NCBI GenBank assembly: GCA_010030955.1
Contig: RHBP01000073.1
Span: 1 to 8,268 of the forward strand
DNA length: 8,268 bases
Reading direction: 5' to 3'
From: Synechococcaceae bacterium WBB_10_009
Lineage (GTDB): Bacteria > Cyanobacteriota > Cyanobacteriia > PCC-6307 > Cyanobiaceae
Made by a program: the position numbers and the translations under genes. Shown here in pieces: positions 1-7,065 of the stretch. Positions within the stretch are counted from its first letter, which is position 1, and the number at the start of each line of letters is the position of its first letter. Below the pieces are notes generated by a model. That model was not told where the DNA came from. It ran no database searches and saw only the letters and a program-made list of their open reading frames with translations.

Positions 1-1415
1 TGCTGCACCAGCGGGCTGCGCTTGGCGGAGAGCTTCTCCAGGTCGCGCAGGTTGAGGGTGACGCCGCCGATCATGAATTCCCAGCGCCACTCGAGCGTTT
101 CGCCCAGGGTGAAACCGCGGGATTTCTCCGGCAGCTCGGCGGTGATCGCCAGGCCCAGGCGGCTGGCCAGCCCCCCCGAGAGGCTGGCGGGCAGGATCAC
201 CCCCACGCCCACATCGCGCAGGCGGGCCGCGGCGGTGCGCACCAGCACAAAGGCTTCCGCCGGGGTGAGTTGCATCGCCTCCGGCGTGGCGGCATCGAGG
301 CCGCGCTCGATCGGCTCAAACGCCAGCAGCGCCCGCCCCAGGCCCTCCAGCAGCAGCGCCCCAGGCTGCTCCACCTGGATCTCCCCCAGGGCGAGGTCGC
401 CGTCGCCGGCGGCCCAGACGATGCCCGCCGGCACCCGCAGGCTGGGGTCCGCTTCCGCCTGCAGGCCGAACTGCAGCTCCCACAGCTCCTCCCCCTCCGG
501 CGGGGTGAACAGCTCCAGGCAGGCCCGGGCGGGGGCCACCTTGCCGGCCACGGTTTCGCGCCAGTGGTGGCTGGCGATGGCCAGGCGTTCCTGGTCGTCC
601 TCATCCAGTGGCAGGCGGCCACCGGGGTCCCCCAGGGCCTCATCCCAGGCGGCCAGCAGCGGGTCGAGCCCCGCACCGCCGGGGGCGAAGGCGGCCCGCA
701 GTTGGCCGTCCACCAGCTTCTCCACGATGCTGGCCACCAGCAGCCGGTTGGAGCGCGGGCGCCCGCAGGCCAGGTGACGCTCGACGCTGGAGGCCGCCAC
801 CACCTGGGGCATGCGCAGGGCCAGCTCCTCCAGGCGGCGCCGGTCGTCCTCGCGGTTGAGCAGGGGCAGCCAGCTGGCCTTGCCGCCGGCGGCATCGGGG
901 AGCCAACGGCCGCGGGCGATCAGGCTGAGGCACCAGCGCTGCAGGTGCGACCACCAGTGCAGGTCGTCCCCCAGGCCCGCTTCGGCGGTGCCCGAGAGGG
1001 GCAGCAGGTTGAGCCATTCGGCGGCGGGGCCGGGCTTGAGGAACCAGCCCTCCACCTGCCAGGGCCACCAACTCAGCTCCTTGGGCAGGGGTTCGCCGGC
1101 CTGCAGGGGCATGCCGCTCCAGGCTTCGCTGGCGTCGCTCTTCTGGCCGCGGGCCCCCTGTTGGCGGCTGGGCAGGGTGAGGGTGGCGCTGGCCTGGCGC
1201 AGGTCCTCCGACCAGAACTGGTGCTCATCCAGCCAGGTGGCCAGGGTGTCGATGTCGAGGCTGAGGGGGTGGGGCGGCGCCTCCAGCGCCGGACTCACCG
1301 GATCGGCCACGCGCCAGGTGTCCGCCCAGATCAGCAGGCCCGCTGTGGGGGCCTTGCCCTTGGCGAAGCTCCCCGCCGGCACGACGGGCAGCCAGGTGGC
1401 ATGCAGCAGGCTCAT
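1..1415 (-). CDS. SNF2-family DNA/RNA helicase, N-terminal part (truncated by window edge)
   Basis: An uninterrupted frame runs from an ATG at 1415 down to the window edge, giving 471 codons and no stop. It begins MSLLHATWLP, the opening I associate with cyanobacterial SNF2-family helicases, and is rich in Trp/Leu/Glu. Residues from about 120 to the end resemble the bacterial SNF2 helicase-associated domain (DUF3670 type) that precedes the ATPase core. The last visible stretch, LNLRDLEKLSAKRSPLVQ, is like the end of that domain. The ATP-binding (Walker A, DEAH-like) motifs are not visible and would lie beyond position 1. The family are ATP-driven DNA or RNA translocases. The specific role of this cyanobacterial member is unknown to me. 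It starts 18 bp after the stop of the upstream membrane-protein gene, so co-transcription is likely. No clear Shine-Dalgarno sequence is seen. The family call is from recollection, not alignment. Confidence 0.82.
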   Translation of the reverse strand, partial: MSLLHATWLPVVPAGSFAKGKAPTAGLLIWADTWRVADPVSPALEAPPHPLSLDIDTLATWLDEHQFWSEDLRQASATLTLPSRQQGARGQKSDASEAWSGMPLQAGEPLPKELSWWPWQVEGWFLKPGPAAEWLNLLPLSGTAEAGLGDDLHWWSHLQRWCLSLIARGRWLPDAAGGKASWLPLLNREDDRRRLEELALRMPQVVAASSVERHLACGRPRSNRLLVASIVEKLVDGQLRAAFAPGGAGLDPLLAAWDEALGDPGGRLPLDEDDQERLAIASHHWRETVAGKVAPARACLELFTPPEGEELWELQFGLQAEADPSLRVPAGIVWAAGDGDLALGEIQVEQPGALLLEGLGRALLAFEPIERGLDAATPEAMQLTPAEAFVLVRTAAARLRDVGVGVILPASLSGGLASRLGLAITAELPEKSRGFTLGETLEWRWEFMIGGVTLNLRDLEKLSAKRSPLVQ

Positions 1416-1433
1416 GGGGGCAGGGCCTGGGGA

Positions 1434-1883
1434 TCAGGGGCGCCGGACCGCCTGGGGCCGCGCCGCGAGAATCCGCGACAGGGCTTGCGATCCGTGCAGC
1501 ACCAGCGCGGCGCCGATCAGCGGCAGCCAGGCACGAACGAGTTCCATCATCACAGTTGGCGCGACCTGCGCCAAGCCCGCCGCCACCGGCGTTGCCACCG
1601 GCCAGGGGCTCAGGGGCGGCAGCCCCAGGCTGTGGATGCCGCACACGGCCCCCACCAGGCCTGCCTGCAGGTGGCCGTCGTCCGGGTCGACCCGCTGCAG
1701 GTGGAAGGCCAGCAGGCCGTAGAAAAAGCCGCAGCCCCCCGCCCGCAGGGCCGGCTCCACCCCCAGGGGCAGCCCCAGCAGCAGGGCGCTGCCGCCGGCG
1801 GCCAGGGCCCAGGCGATCGAGCGCAGCCGCAGCTGGGCGCGGGAGGCCTCGTGGCCGGCTGCTGGGGCGGAGGGGGCGCTCAT
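1434..1883 (-). CDS. conserved-looking small integral membrane protein of unknown function
   Basis: This 149-residue frame starts at ATG 1883 and stops with TGA at 1434-1436. After a polar Ala/Ser/Pro-rich start (residues 1-20), it is almost entirely hydrophobic. Likely membrane segments are about 21-40, 44-62, 72-92 and 96-135 (one or two helices). A polar loop with RVDPDDGH lies near 64-71. I do not recognise a named family and see no catalytic motif or signal-peptide cleavage site. The small size and absence of large loops suggest a thylakoid or plasma membrane protein. It lies 18 bp upstream of the SNF2 helicase gene on the same strand and is divergent from alaS about 41 bp away. The coding call rests on the hydrophobic periodicity, the fit between its two neighbours, and the lack of a better frame on either strand. 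Competing frames here are Arg/Pro/Gly-rich and look like shadows. Confidence 0.72.
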   Translation of the reverse strand: MSAPSAPAAGHEASRAQLRLRSIAWALAAGGSALLLGLPLGVEPALRAGGCGFFYGLLAFHLQRVDPDDGHLQAGLVGAVCGIHSLGLPPLSPWPVATPVAAGLAQVAPTVMMELVRAWLPLIGAALVLHGSQALSRILAARPQAVRRP

Positions 1884-1924
1884 GTTGCGCGATCATGCCC
1901 GGTTCAGGCTTGTCCCGCTTCCCC
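1884..1924. promoter_or_regulatory. short divergent intergenic region between membrane-protein gene and alaS
   Basis: Only 41 bp separate the two proposed starts (74 bp if alaS starts at the ATG at 1958). Both promoters must lie here or inside the 5' coding sequence of the opposite gene. On the minus strand CATGAT (1897-1892) is a weak -10 match with no good -35. No plausible plus-strand sigma-70 promoter and no T-box-like leader is visible. Regulatory content is inferred from the divergent geometry. Confidence 0.35.
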
Positions 1925-4594
1925 ATGGCTGCCGCCGCCCCGCGCACTGGTCGTTCGATGAGCGGTGCCGAGATCCGCGCGGCCTTCCTCGATTTCTACG
2001 AACAGCGGGGCCACAAACCGATGGCCAGCGCCTCGCTGGTGCCGGACGACCCCACGGTGCTGCTCACCATCGCCGGCATGCTGCCGTTCAAGCCGGTGTT
2101 TTTGGGGCAGCAGCCGCGGCCGGCGGCCCGGGCCACCAGCGCCCAGAAGTGCATTCGCACCAACGACATCGAAAACGTGGGCCGCACCGCTCGGCACCAC
2201 ACGTTTTTCGAGATGCTCGGCAACTTCTCGTTTGGCGACTACTTCAAGGAGCAGGCGATCCAGTGGGCCTGGGAGCTGAGCACCGGGGTGTTTGGCCTCT
2301 CCCCCCAGAACCTGGTGGTGAGCGTGTTCCGGGAGGACGACGAGGCCGAGGCGATCTGGCGTGACGTGGTGGGGGTGAACCCCAAGCGGATCATCCGCAT
2401 GGATGAGGCCGACAACTTCTGGGCCTCCGGCCCCACCGGCCCCTGCGGTCCCTGTTCGGAGATCTACTACGACTTCAAGCCCGAGCTCGGCGACGACGGC
2501 ATCGATCTGGAGGACGACGGCCGCTTCATCGAGTTCTACAACCTGGTGTTCATGCAGTACAACCGCGACGCCGAGGGCACCCTCACGCCGCTGGCCAACC
2601 GCAACATCGACACCGGCATGGGTCTGGAGCGCATGGCTCAGATCCTGCAGGGGGTGCCCAACAACTACGAAACCGACCTCATCTACCCCCTGATCGAAAC
2701 GGCGGCGGGCCTGGCGGGGGTGGACTATCGCGCCCTCGACGACCGCGGCAAAACCAGCCTCAAGGTGATCGGCGACCACTCCCGCGCCATCACCCAGCTC
2801 ATCTGCGATGGCGTCACCGCCAGCAACCTGGGCCGCGGTTACATCCTGCGCCGGCTGCTGCGCCGCGTGGTGCGCCACGGACGGCTCCTGGGCATCGACA
2901 AGCCCTTCCTGACGGCGATGGGGGAGGCGTCGATCGCGCTGATGCAGGCCGCCTACCCCCAGCTGAATGAGCGGCGTGAGGTGATCCTGGCCGAACTCCA
3001 ACGGGAGGAGGCCCGCTTTCTGGAAACCCTGGAGCGCGGCGAGAAGCTGCTGGCGGATGTGCTGGCCGCCAAGCCCCAGCAGATTTCCGGCGAGCAGGCC
3101 TTCGAGCTCTACGACACCTACGGCTTCCCGTTGGAGCTCACCGAGGAGATCGCCGAGGAGCACGGCCTCACGGTGGATCTGGCCGGCTTTGAGGCGGCCA
3201 TGGAGGCCCAGCGCCAGCGGGCCAAGGCGGCGGCCGTGAGCATCGACCTCACCCTGCAGGGGGCCATCGACCAGGTGGCGGCGGAGCTCGAGGCCACCCA
3301 GTTCCGGGGCTACGAGCTGTTGGAGCAGAGCAGCTGCGTGCTGGCCCTGGTGGTGAATGGCGAGCCGGCCCAGCGGGCCGTCGCCGGCGACGCGGTGCAG
3401 GTGGTGCTCGACACCACCCCCTTCTATGGCGAGGGGGGCGGCCAGGTGGGTGATCGGGGTGTGCTCTGCGGCGATGGCGCCGGCGGCGACGGCGTGATCG
3501 TGGCCATCGAGGCGGTGTCACGCAACCGCAGCGTGTTTGTTCACAGCGGCCGGGTGGAACGGGGCAGCCTGGCCATCGGCGATGTGGTGCACGGCCAGGT
3601 GGATCGGGCCTGCCGTCGCCGCGCCCAGGCCAACCACACGGCCACCCATCTGCTGCAGGCGGCCCTCAAGCAGGTGGTGGATCCGGGCATCGGGCAGGCC
3701 GGATCGCTGGTGGATTTCGATCGCCTGCGCTTCGACTTCCACTGCCCCCGCGCCGTGACGCCGGCGGAGCTGCAGCAGATCGAAGCGCTGATCAACGGCT
3801 GGATCAGCGAGGCCCACGCCCTCGAGGTGGCGGAGATGGCGATCGACGCCGCCAAGGCGGCCGGGGCCGTGGCGATGTTCGGCGAGAAGTACGCCGATGT
3901 GGTGCGGGTGGTGGATGTGCCCGGCGTGTCGATGGAGCTCTGCGGCGGCACCCACGTGGCCAACACCGCCGAGATCGGCCTGTTCAAGATCGTGGGCGAG
4001 AGCGGCGTGGCCGCCGGCATCCGCCGCATTGAGGCGGTGGCCGGTGCGGCGGTGCTGGCGTATCTCAATGAGCGCGATGCGGTGGTGAAGCAACTGGGCG
4101 AGCGCTTCAAGGCCCAGCCCGGCGAGATCGTGGAACGGGTGGTGCAGCTCAGCGATGAGCTCAAGGCCAGCCAGAAGGCGCTGGCGGCGGCCCGCGAGGA
4201 GCTGGCCCTGGCCAAGTCCGCCGCCCTGGCGGCCCAGGCCCAGGCCGTGGGTGGCTCGGTGCTGCTGGTGGCCCGGCTCGACGGGGTGGAGGGGGCTGGT
4301 CTGCAGAGCGCCGCCCAGGGGCTGGTGGATCAGCTGGGCGCCGCCGCCGCGGTGGTGCTGGGGGGTCTGCCGGATCCCACCGATGCGGGCAAGGTGATCC
4401 TGGTGGCGGCCTTTGGCCCGGATGTGATCGCCGCCGGTCCGAAGGCCGGCGCCTTCATCGGCGGCATCGCCAAGCTCTGCGGTGGCGGCGGCGGCGGCCG
4501 CCCCAACCTGGCCCAGGCCGGCGGCCGCGACGGGGCGGCCCTCGATGGCGCGTTGGAGCAGGCGCGGCAGCAGCTGGAGGCGGCGTTGGGGTGA
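1925..4594 (+). CDS. alaS: alanine--tRNA ligase (AlaRS)
   Basis: This cytoplasmic class II synthetase charges tRNA-Ala and hydrolyses mischarged Ser/Gly-tRNA-Ala. It has 889 residues, close to the usual bacterial length of about 875. The class II catalytic core includes motif 2 around RHHTFFEMLGNF (R90-F101) and motif 3 DTGMGLERM (D229-M237). The second half carries the editing domain, with GEGGGQVGDRG near residue 500 and the zinc ligands HTATH (H571, H575) and CGGTH (C673, H677). A short helical linker follows, then the C-Ala domain ending in a Gly-run plus RPNLAQAGG near 850-865. Everything expected is intact. In-frame ATGs lie at 1895, 1925 and 1958. I chose 1925 because related sequences carry a short Ala-rich lead before GAEIR. 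1958 (878 residues) is nearly as likely, and no Shine-Dalgarno decides. The frame stays open upstream to 1556, but that part is antisense to the membrane-protein gene and not AlaRS-like. Confidence 0.97.
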   Translation: MAAAAPRTGRSMSGAEIRAAFLDFYEQRGHKPMASASLVPDDPTVLLTIAGMLPFKPVFLGQQPRPAARATSAQKCIRTNDIENVGRTARHHTFFEMLGNFSFGDYFKEQAIQWAWELSTGVFGLSPQNLVVSVFREDDEAEAIWRDVVGVNPKRIIRMDEADNFWASGPTGPCGPCSEIYYDFKPELGDDGIDLEDDGRFIEFYNLVFMQYNRDAEGTLTPLANRNIDTGMGLERMAQILQGVPNNYETDLIYPLIETAAGLAGVDYRALDDRGKTSLKVIGDHSRAITQLICDGVTASNLGRGYILRRLLRRVVRHGRLLGIDKPFLTAMGEASIALMQAAYPQLNERREVILAELQREEARFLETLERGEKLLADVLAAKPQQISGEQAFELYDTYGFPLELTEEIAEEHGLTVDLAGFEAAMEAQRQRAKAAAVSIDLTLQGAIDQVAAELEATQFRGYELLEQSSCVLALVVNGEPAQRAVAGDAVQVVLDTTPFYGEGGGQVGDRGVLCGDGAGGDGVIVAIEAVSRNRSVFVHSGRVERGSLAIGDVVHGQVDRACRRRAQANHTATHLLQAALKQVVDPGIGQAGSLVDFDRLRFDFHCPRAVTPAELQQIEALINGWISEAHALEVAEMAIDAAKAAGAVAMFGEKYADVVRVVDVPGVSMELCGGTHVANTAEIGLFKIVGESGVAAGIRRIEAVAGAAVLAYLNERDAVVKQLGERFKAQPGEIVERVVQLSDELKASQKALAAAREELALAKSAALAAQAQAVGGSVLLVARLDGVEGAGLQSAAQGLVDQLGAAAAVVLGGLPDPTDAGKVILVAAFGPDVIAAGPKAGAFIGGIAKLCGGGGGGRPNLAQAGGRDGAALDGALEQARQQLEAALG

Positions 4595-4620
4595 TGGGGG
4601 CTGGGTTTTTCCCTTACCCC
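4588..4620. terminator. possible bidirectional hairpin between convergent alaS and speA
   Basis: GGGGTGA (4588-4594, ending in the alaS TGA) can pair with TTACCCC (4614-4620, starting with the complement of the speA TAA) over seven positions, one a G-U wobble as RNA. Inside, GGG (4596-4598) can pair with CCC (4611-4613), leaving a loop that contains TTTTT (4606-4610). The 19-bp gap has no other content. The T-run is in the loop rather than after the stem, so this is not a textbook intrinsic terminator. Confidence 0.35.
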
Positions 4621-6551
4621 TGCAGATAGGTCGTCTGCCGCAAGCTGGTTTCCAGGTGATCCATCAGCCGGCGGGCGTCGCTGATCTTGAGATCGCCCCG
4701 TTGGATCGCCGCTTCGCTGGCCATGCGCAGGCGCTCCAGCAGCAGGTCGGGGTTGTGCTCCATCGCCTCCAGCACCTGGGCGTTGGTGTTGCCCCGCACC
4801 ACATGGTCCACCTGGTAGCCGCCGCCGGGGGCCAGGCGGATGTGCACGGCATTGGTGCTGCCGAACAGGTTGTGCAGGTTGCCCATCACCTCCTGGTAGG
4901 CCCCCCCTAGGAACATCCCGATCAGATAGGGCTGGCCCTCCTTGGGGGCGTGCAGCTCCAGCAGGGGCTTGGCCTGCCCCTCGCCGATGAAGCGCGCCAG
5001 CTTGCCGTCGGAATCGCAGGTGAGGTCGGCGAAATGCCCCAGCCGAGTGGGTTCCTCCTCCAGCCGGTGGATGGGCAGCAGCGGGAAGAGCTGCTCGATC
5101 GCCCAGGTGTCCGGCGCCGAGCGGAACACCGAGAGGTTGGCGTAATAGGTGCCCGCCAGGGCGGCCCGCAGGCTCTTGAGGTCGTCGGGGATGGCGCCGC
5201 CGCGGGGCAGCCGCTCCACGATCGCCGTGGCGCAGGCCCAGGTGAGCTGCTCGGCCATGGCCCGCTCCGGCAGGCTCAGGTAGCCCAGCCGGAAGGCGGC
5301 CAGGGCGTCGTCCTTGAACTTGATGGCGTCGTTCCAGGCCTCCTGCAGGCGGGAGAGGGCGCCGCCGTCATCGCCGCCGGTTGCCGTGATGCCGGCCAAC
5401 GTCTCCCGCAGGTTGCGAACGGTGAGCGGTTCGCTCTCGCCTGCCGCAGGCAGGGCCGCGGGCACCTGGGCACTGCCCAGCACGTTGAACACCAGCACCG
5501 AGAAATGGCTGGCGATGGCGCGGCCGCTTTCGCTCACCAGGGTGGGCACCGCCACCCCGTGGGGTTCGCAGCACTCCCGCACCGTGGCCACCACATCGTT
5601 GGCGTAGTTCTGCAGCGAGTAGTTGGTGGAGGCGGCGGTGGCGGTGCGGCTGCCGTCGTAGTCCACCCCGAGGCCGCCCCCCACATCCAGGTAGCCCATG
5701 GGGGCCCCCAGCTTGGTGAGCTCCACGTACACCTGCCCCGCCTCCTGCAGGGCGTCCTTGAGCACGGCGATGTCGTTGATCTGGCTGCCCACGTGGAAGT
5801 GCAGCAGCCGCAGTTCACTCAGCAGGTCGGCGGCCCGCAGGGCCTCCACCGTGGCCAGCAGGTCGGGGATGGAGAGGCCGAACTTGGCCGTGTCCCCCAC
5901 GGAGCTGCCCCAGCGGCCGCTGCTGCGGCTGGAGAGCTTGGCGCGGATGCCGATGAACGGGGCGGCCCCCAGGGCGTGGCTGGCCTCGATGATCCGCTGC
6001 ACCTCATCGGCCTGCTCGATCACCACCACCGGCTGGCGCCCCAGCCTCCGGGCCAGGATTGCGGTTTCGATGTAGCGCTGGTCCTTGTAGCCGTTGCAGA
6101 TCAGCAGCGCCTCGGGGTCATCGATCAGGGAGAGGGCGATCAGCAGTTCGGCTTTGCTGCCCGCCTCCAGGCCGAAATGCCAGCGCTTGCCGCAGGCCAC
6201 CAGCTCCTCCACCACGTGGCGCTGCTGGTTGCACTTCACCGGGAACACCCCCTGGTAGCGGCCGCCATAGCCGTATTGGGCGATGGCCCGCTCGAAGGCG
6301 CCGTGCAGCCGCTCCAGCCGGTCTTCGAGGATGTCGTCGAAGCGGATCAGCAGCGGCAGCCCCAGGTTGCGGCCCTGCAGCCCCTGCACCAGCTCCAGCA
6401 GATCCAGGCTGCCGCCCCGCTCCCCCTGGGGCTGCACGCTGATGTGGCCGCGGCCATTCACCGAGAAGTAGGGCTCCCCCCAGCGATCCAGGCCGTAGAG
6501 GGCGGCGCTGTCGGCGGTGGTCCAGGTGCTCAAGGCGTGGGCGGTGATCAC
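4614..6551 (-). CDS. speA: biosynthetic arginine decarboxylase, PLP-dependent
   Basis: This enzyme converts arginine to agmatine plus CO2, the entry step of the agmatine route to putrescine and spermidine. The product is 645 residues from a GTG at 6551, within the usual SpeA range of roughly 630-660. It shows the fold III (alanine-racemase-like) signatures. These are the PLP lysine in VFPVKCNQQ (K106), a HVGSQI motif, the glycine-rich phosphate loop DVGGGLGVDYDGSRTA, ESGRAI, and the C-terminal active-site segment TCDSDGK. It ends TYLQG before TAA. Start choice is uncertain. Homology begins around TWTTADSAALYGL. GTG 6551 and TTG 6533 are the nearest in-frame starts, and the nearest ATG (6635) would overlap ndk and add an Arg/Ser-rich, non-family leader. 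There is no obvious Shine-Dalgarno sequence. The gene converges on alaS and diverges from ndk. Confidence 0.96.
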   Translation of the reverse strand: MITAHALSTWTTADSAALYGLDRWGEPYFSVNGRGHISVQPQGERGGSLDLLELVQGLQGRNLGLPLLIRFDDILEDRLERLHGAFERAIAQYGYGGRYQGVFPVKCNQQRHVVEELVACGKRWHFGLEAGSKAELLIALSLIDDPEALLICNGYKDQRYIETAILARRLGRQPVVVIEQADEVQRIIEASHALGAAPFIGIRAKLSSRSSGRWGSSVGDTAKFGLSIPDLLATVEALRAADLLSELRLLHFHVGSQINDIAVLKDALQEAGQVYVELTKLGAPMGYLDVGGGLGVDYDGSRTATAASTNYSLQNYANDVVATVRECCEPHGVAVPTLVSESGRAIASHFSVLVFNVLGSAQVPAALPAAGESEPLTVRNLRETLAGITATGGDDGGALSRLQEAWNDAIKFKDDALAAFRLGYLSLPERAMAEQLTWACATAIVERLPRGGAIPDDLKSLRAALAGTYYANLSVFRSAPDTWAIEQLFPLLPIHRLEEEPTRLGHFADLTCDSDGKLARFIGEGQAKPLLELHAPKEGQPYLIGMFLGGAYQEVMGNLHNLFGSTNAVHIRLAPGGGYQVDHVVRGNTNAQVLEAMEHNPDLLLERLRMASEAAIQRGDLKISDARRLMDHLETSLRQTTYLQG

Positions 6552-6603
6552 GGCACCACTGTGCTTGCCAAGCGGTCGCTCCGCCGCGGACGATGGGCCG
6601 GAT
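6552..6603. promoter_or_regulatory. divergent speA/ndk intergenic region with small palindromes
   Basis: These 52 bp separate the proposed GTG of speA from the proposed CTG of ndk. They contain CTTGCCAAG (6564-6572), a 9-bp palindrome with a central base that gives TTGCCA on plus and TTGGCA on minus, each a 5/6 match to a -35 box. The perfect palindrome GTGATCAC (6544-6551) sits on the speA start. -10 boxes are poor (GACGAT at 6589-6594 on plus). Promoter or operator function is inferred from geometry only. Confidence 0.35.
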
Positions 6604-7065
6604 CTGACGACTGACGAACGCAGCTTCGTTGCCATCAAGCCCGACGGCGTGCAGCGCGGCCTGGTGGGGGAGATCCTCGGCCGCTTTGAGCGCAAGGGTT
6701 TCAAGCTGGTGGGCCTCAAGCAGCTCACCCCCAGCCGTGAGCTGGCCGAGAGCCACTACGGCGTGCACCGCGAGCGCCCCTTCTTCGCCGGCCTGGTGGA
6801 CTTCATCACCTCCGGCCCCGTGGTGGCCATGGTGTGGGAGGGCGACGGCGTGATCGCCAGCGCCCGCAAGCTGATCGGCGCCACCAAGCCCCTGGAGGCC
6901 GAACCCGGCACCATCCGTGGCGACCTGGCGGTGAACATCGGCCGCAACGTGATCCACGGCTCCGACGCCCCCGAAACCGCTGCGTTTGAGATCGGCCTCT
7001 GGTTCCAGCCCTCCGAGCTGAGCGACTGGACCCCCGCCGATCAAACCTGGCGCACCGAGGGCTGA
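6604..7065 (+). CDS. ndk: nucleoside diphosphate kinase
   Basis: Ndk transfers the gamma-phosphate of ATP to other NDPs through a phosphohistidine, balancing NTP and dNTP pools in the cytoplasm. The conserved body starts at ERSFVAIKPDGVQRGLVGEI and includes the active-site segment NIGRNVIHGSD, with catalytic H118 in this numbering. It ends with LSDWTPADQTW. At 153 residues it matches the family (about 150). The start is odd because no ATG exists near the conserved N-terminus. The frame reads CTG-ACG-ACT-GAC-GAA-CGC, so a CTG at 6604 would give MTTDERSF, exactly the expected beginning. The nearest accepted starts in frame are TTG 6565 (166 residues) and GTG 6544, which would add a Pro/Ser/Ala/Asp leader unlike the family. 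I annotate CTG as the best homology fit, but a sequencing error or TTG start is possible. The 3' end overlaps convergent thiO by 25 bp. Confidence 0.94.
   Translation: MTTDERSFVAIKPDGVQRGLVGEILGRFERKGFKLVGLKQLTPSRELAESHYGVHRERPFFAGLVDFITSGPVVAMVWEGDGVIASARKLIGATKPLEAEPGTIRGDLAVNIGRNVIHGSDAPETAAFEIGLWFQPSELSDWTPADQTWRTEG

Noticed and set aside
1556..1924. Upstream in-frame extension of AlaRS by about 120 codons
   Set aside because: The extension is Pro/Arg/Gly-rich, antisense to the membrane-protein gene, and unlike any AlaRS N-terminus. The protein has normal length without it.
270..1961. Long plus-strand open frame (563 codons) across the helicase and membrane-protein genes
   Set aside because: It is Gln/Gly/Arg/Pro-rich without recognisable motifs, while the opposite strand encodes family-like helicase and membrane proteins.
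1904..3163. Long minus-strand open frame (419 codons) opposite alaS
   Set aside because: It mirrors AlaRS codons with a Val/His/Gly/Leu-rich, motif-free product. It is a shadow frame in G/C-rich DNA.
4480..4530. GGC-repeat (poly-glycine) tract near the end of alaS, considered as a simple-sequence repeat
   Set aside because: The glycine-rich segment before RPNLAQAGG is a conserved feature of the AlaRS C-Ala domain, so it needs no special explanation.
4950..6614. Long plus-strand open frame (554 codons) opposite speA
   Set aside because: It is fully antisense to a textbook arginine decarboxylase and its composition is Gln/Gly/Ala/His-rich and low in complexity, as expected from the complement of G/C-rich codons.
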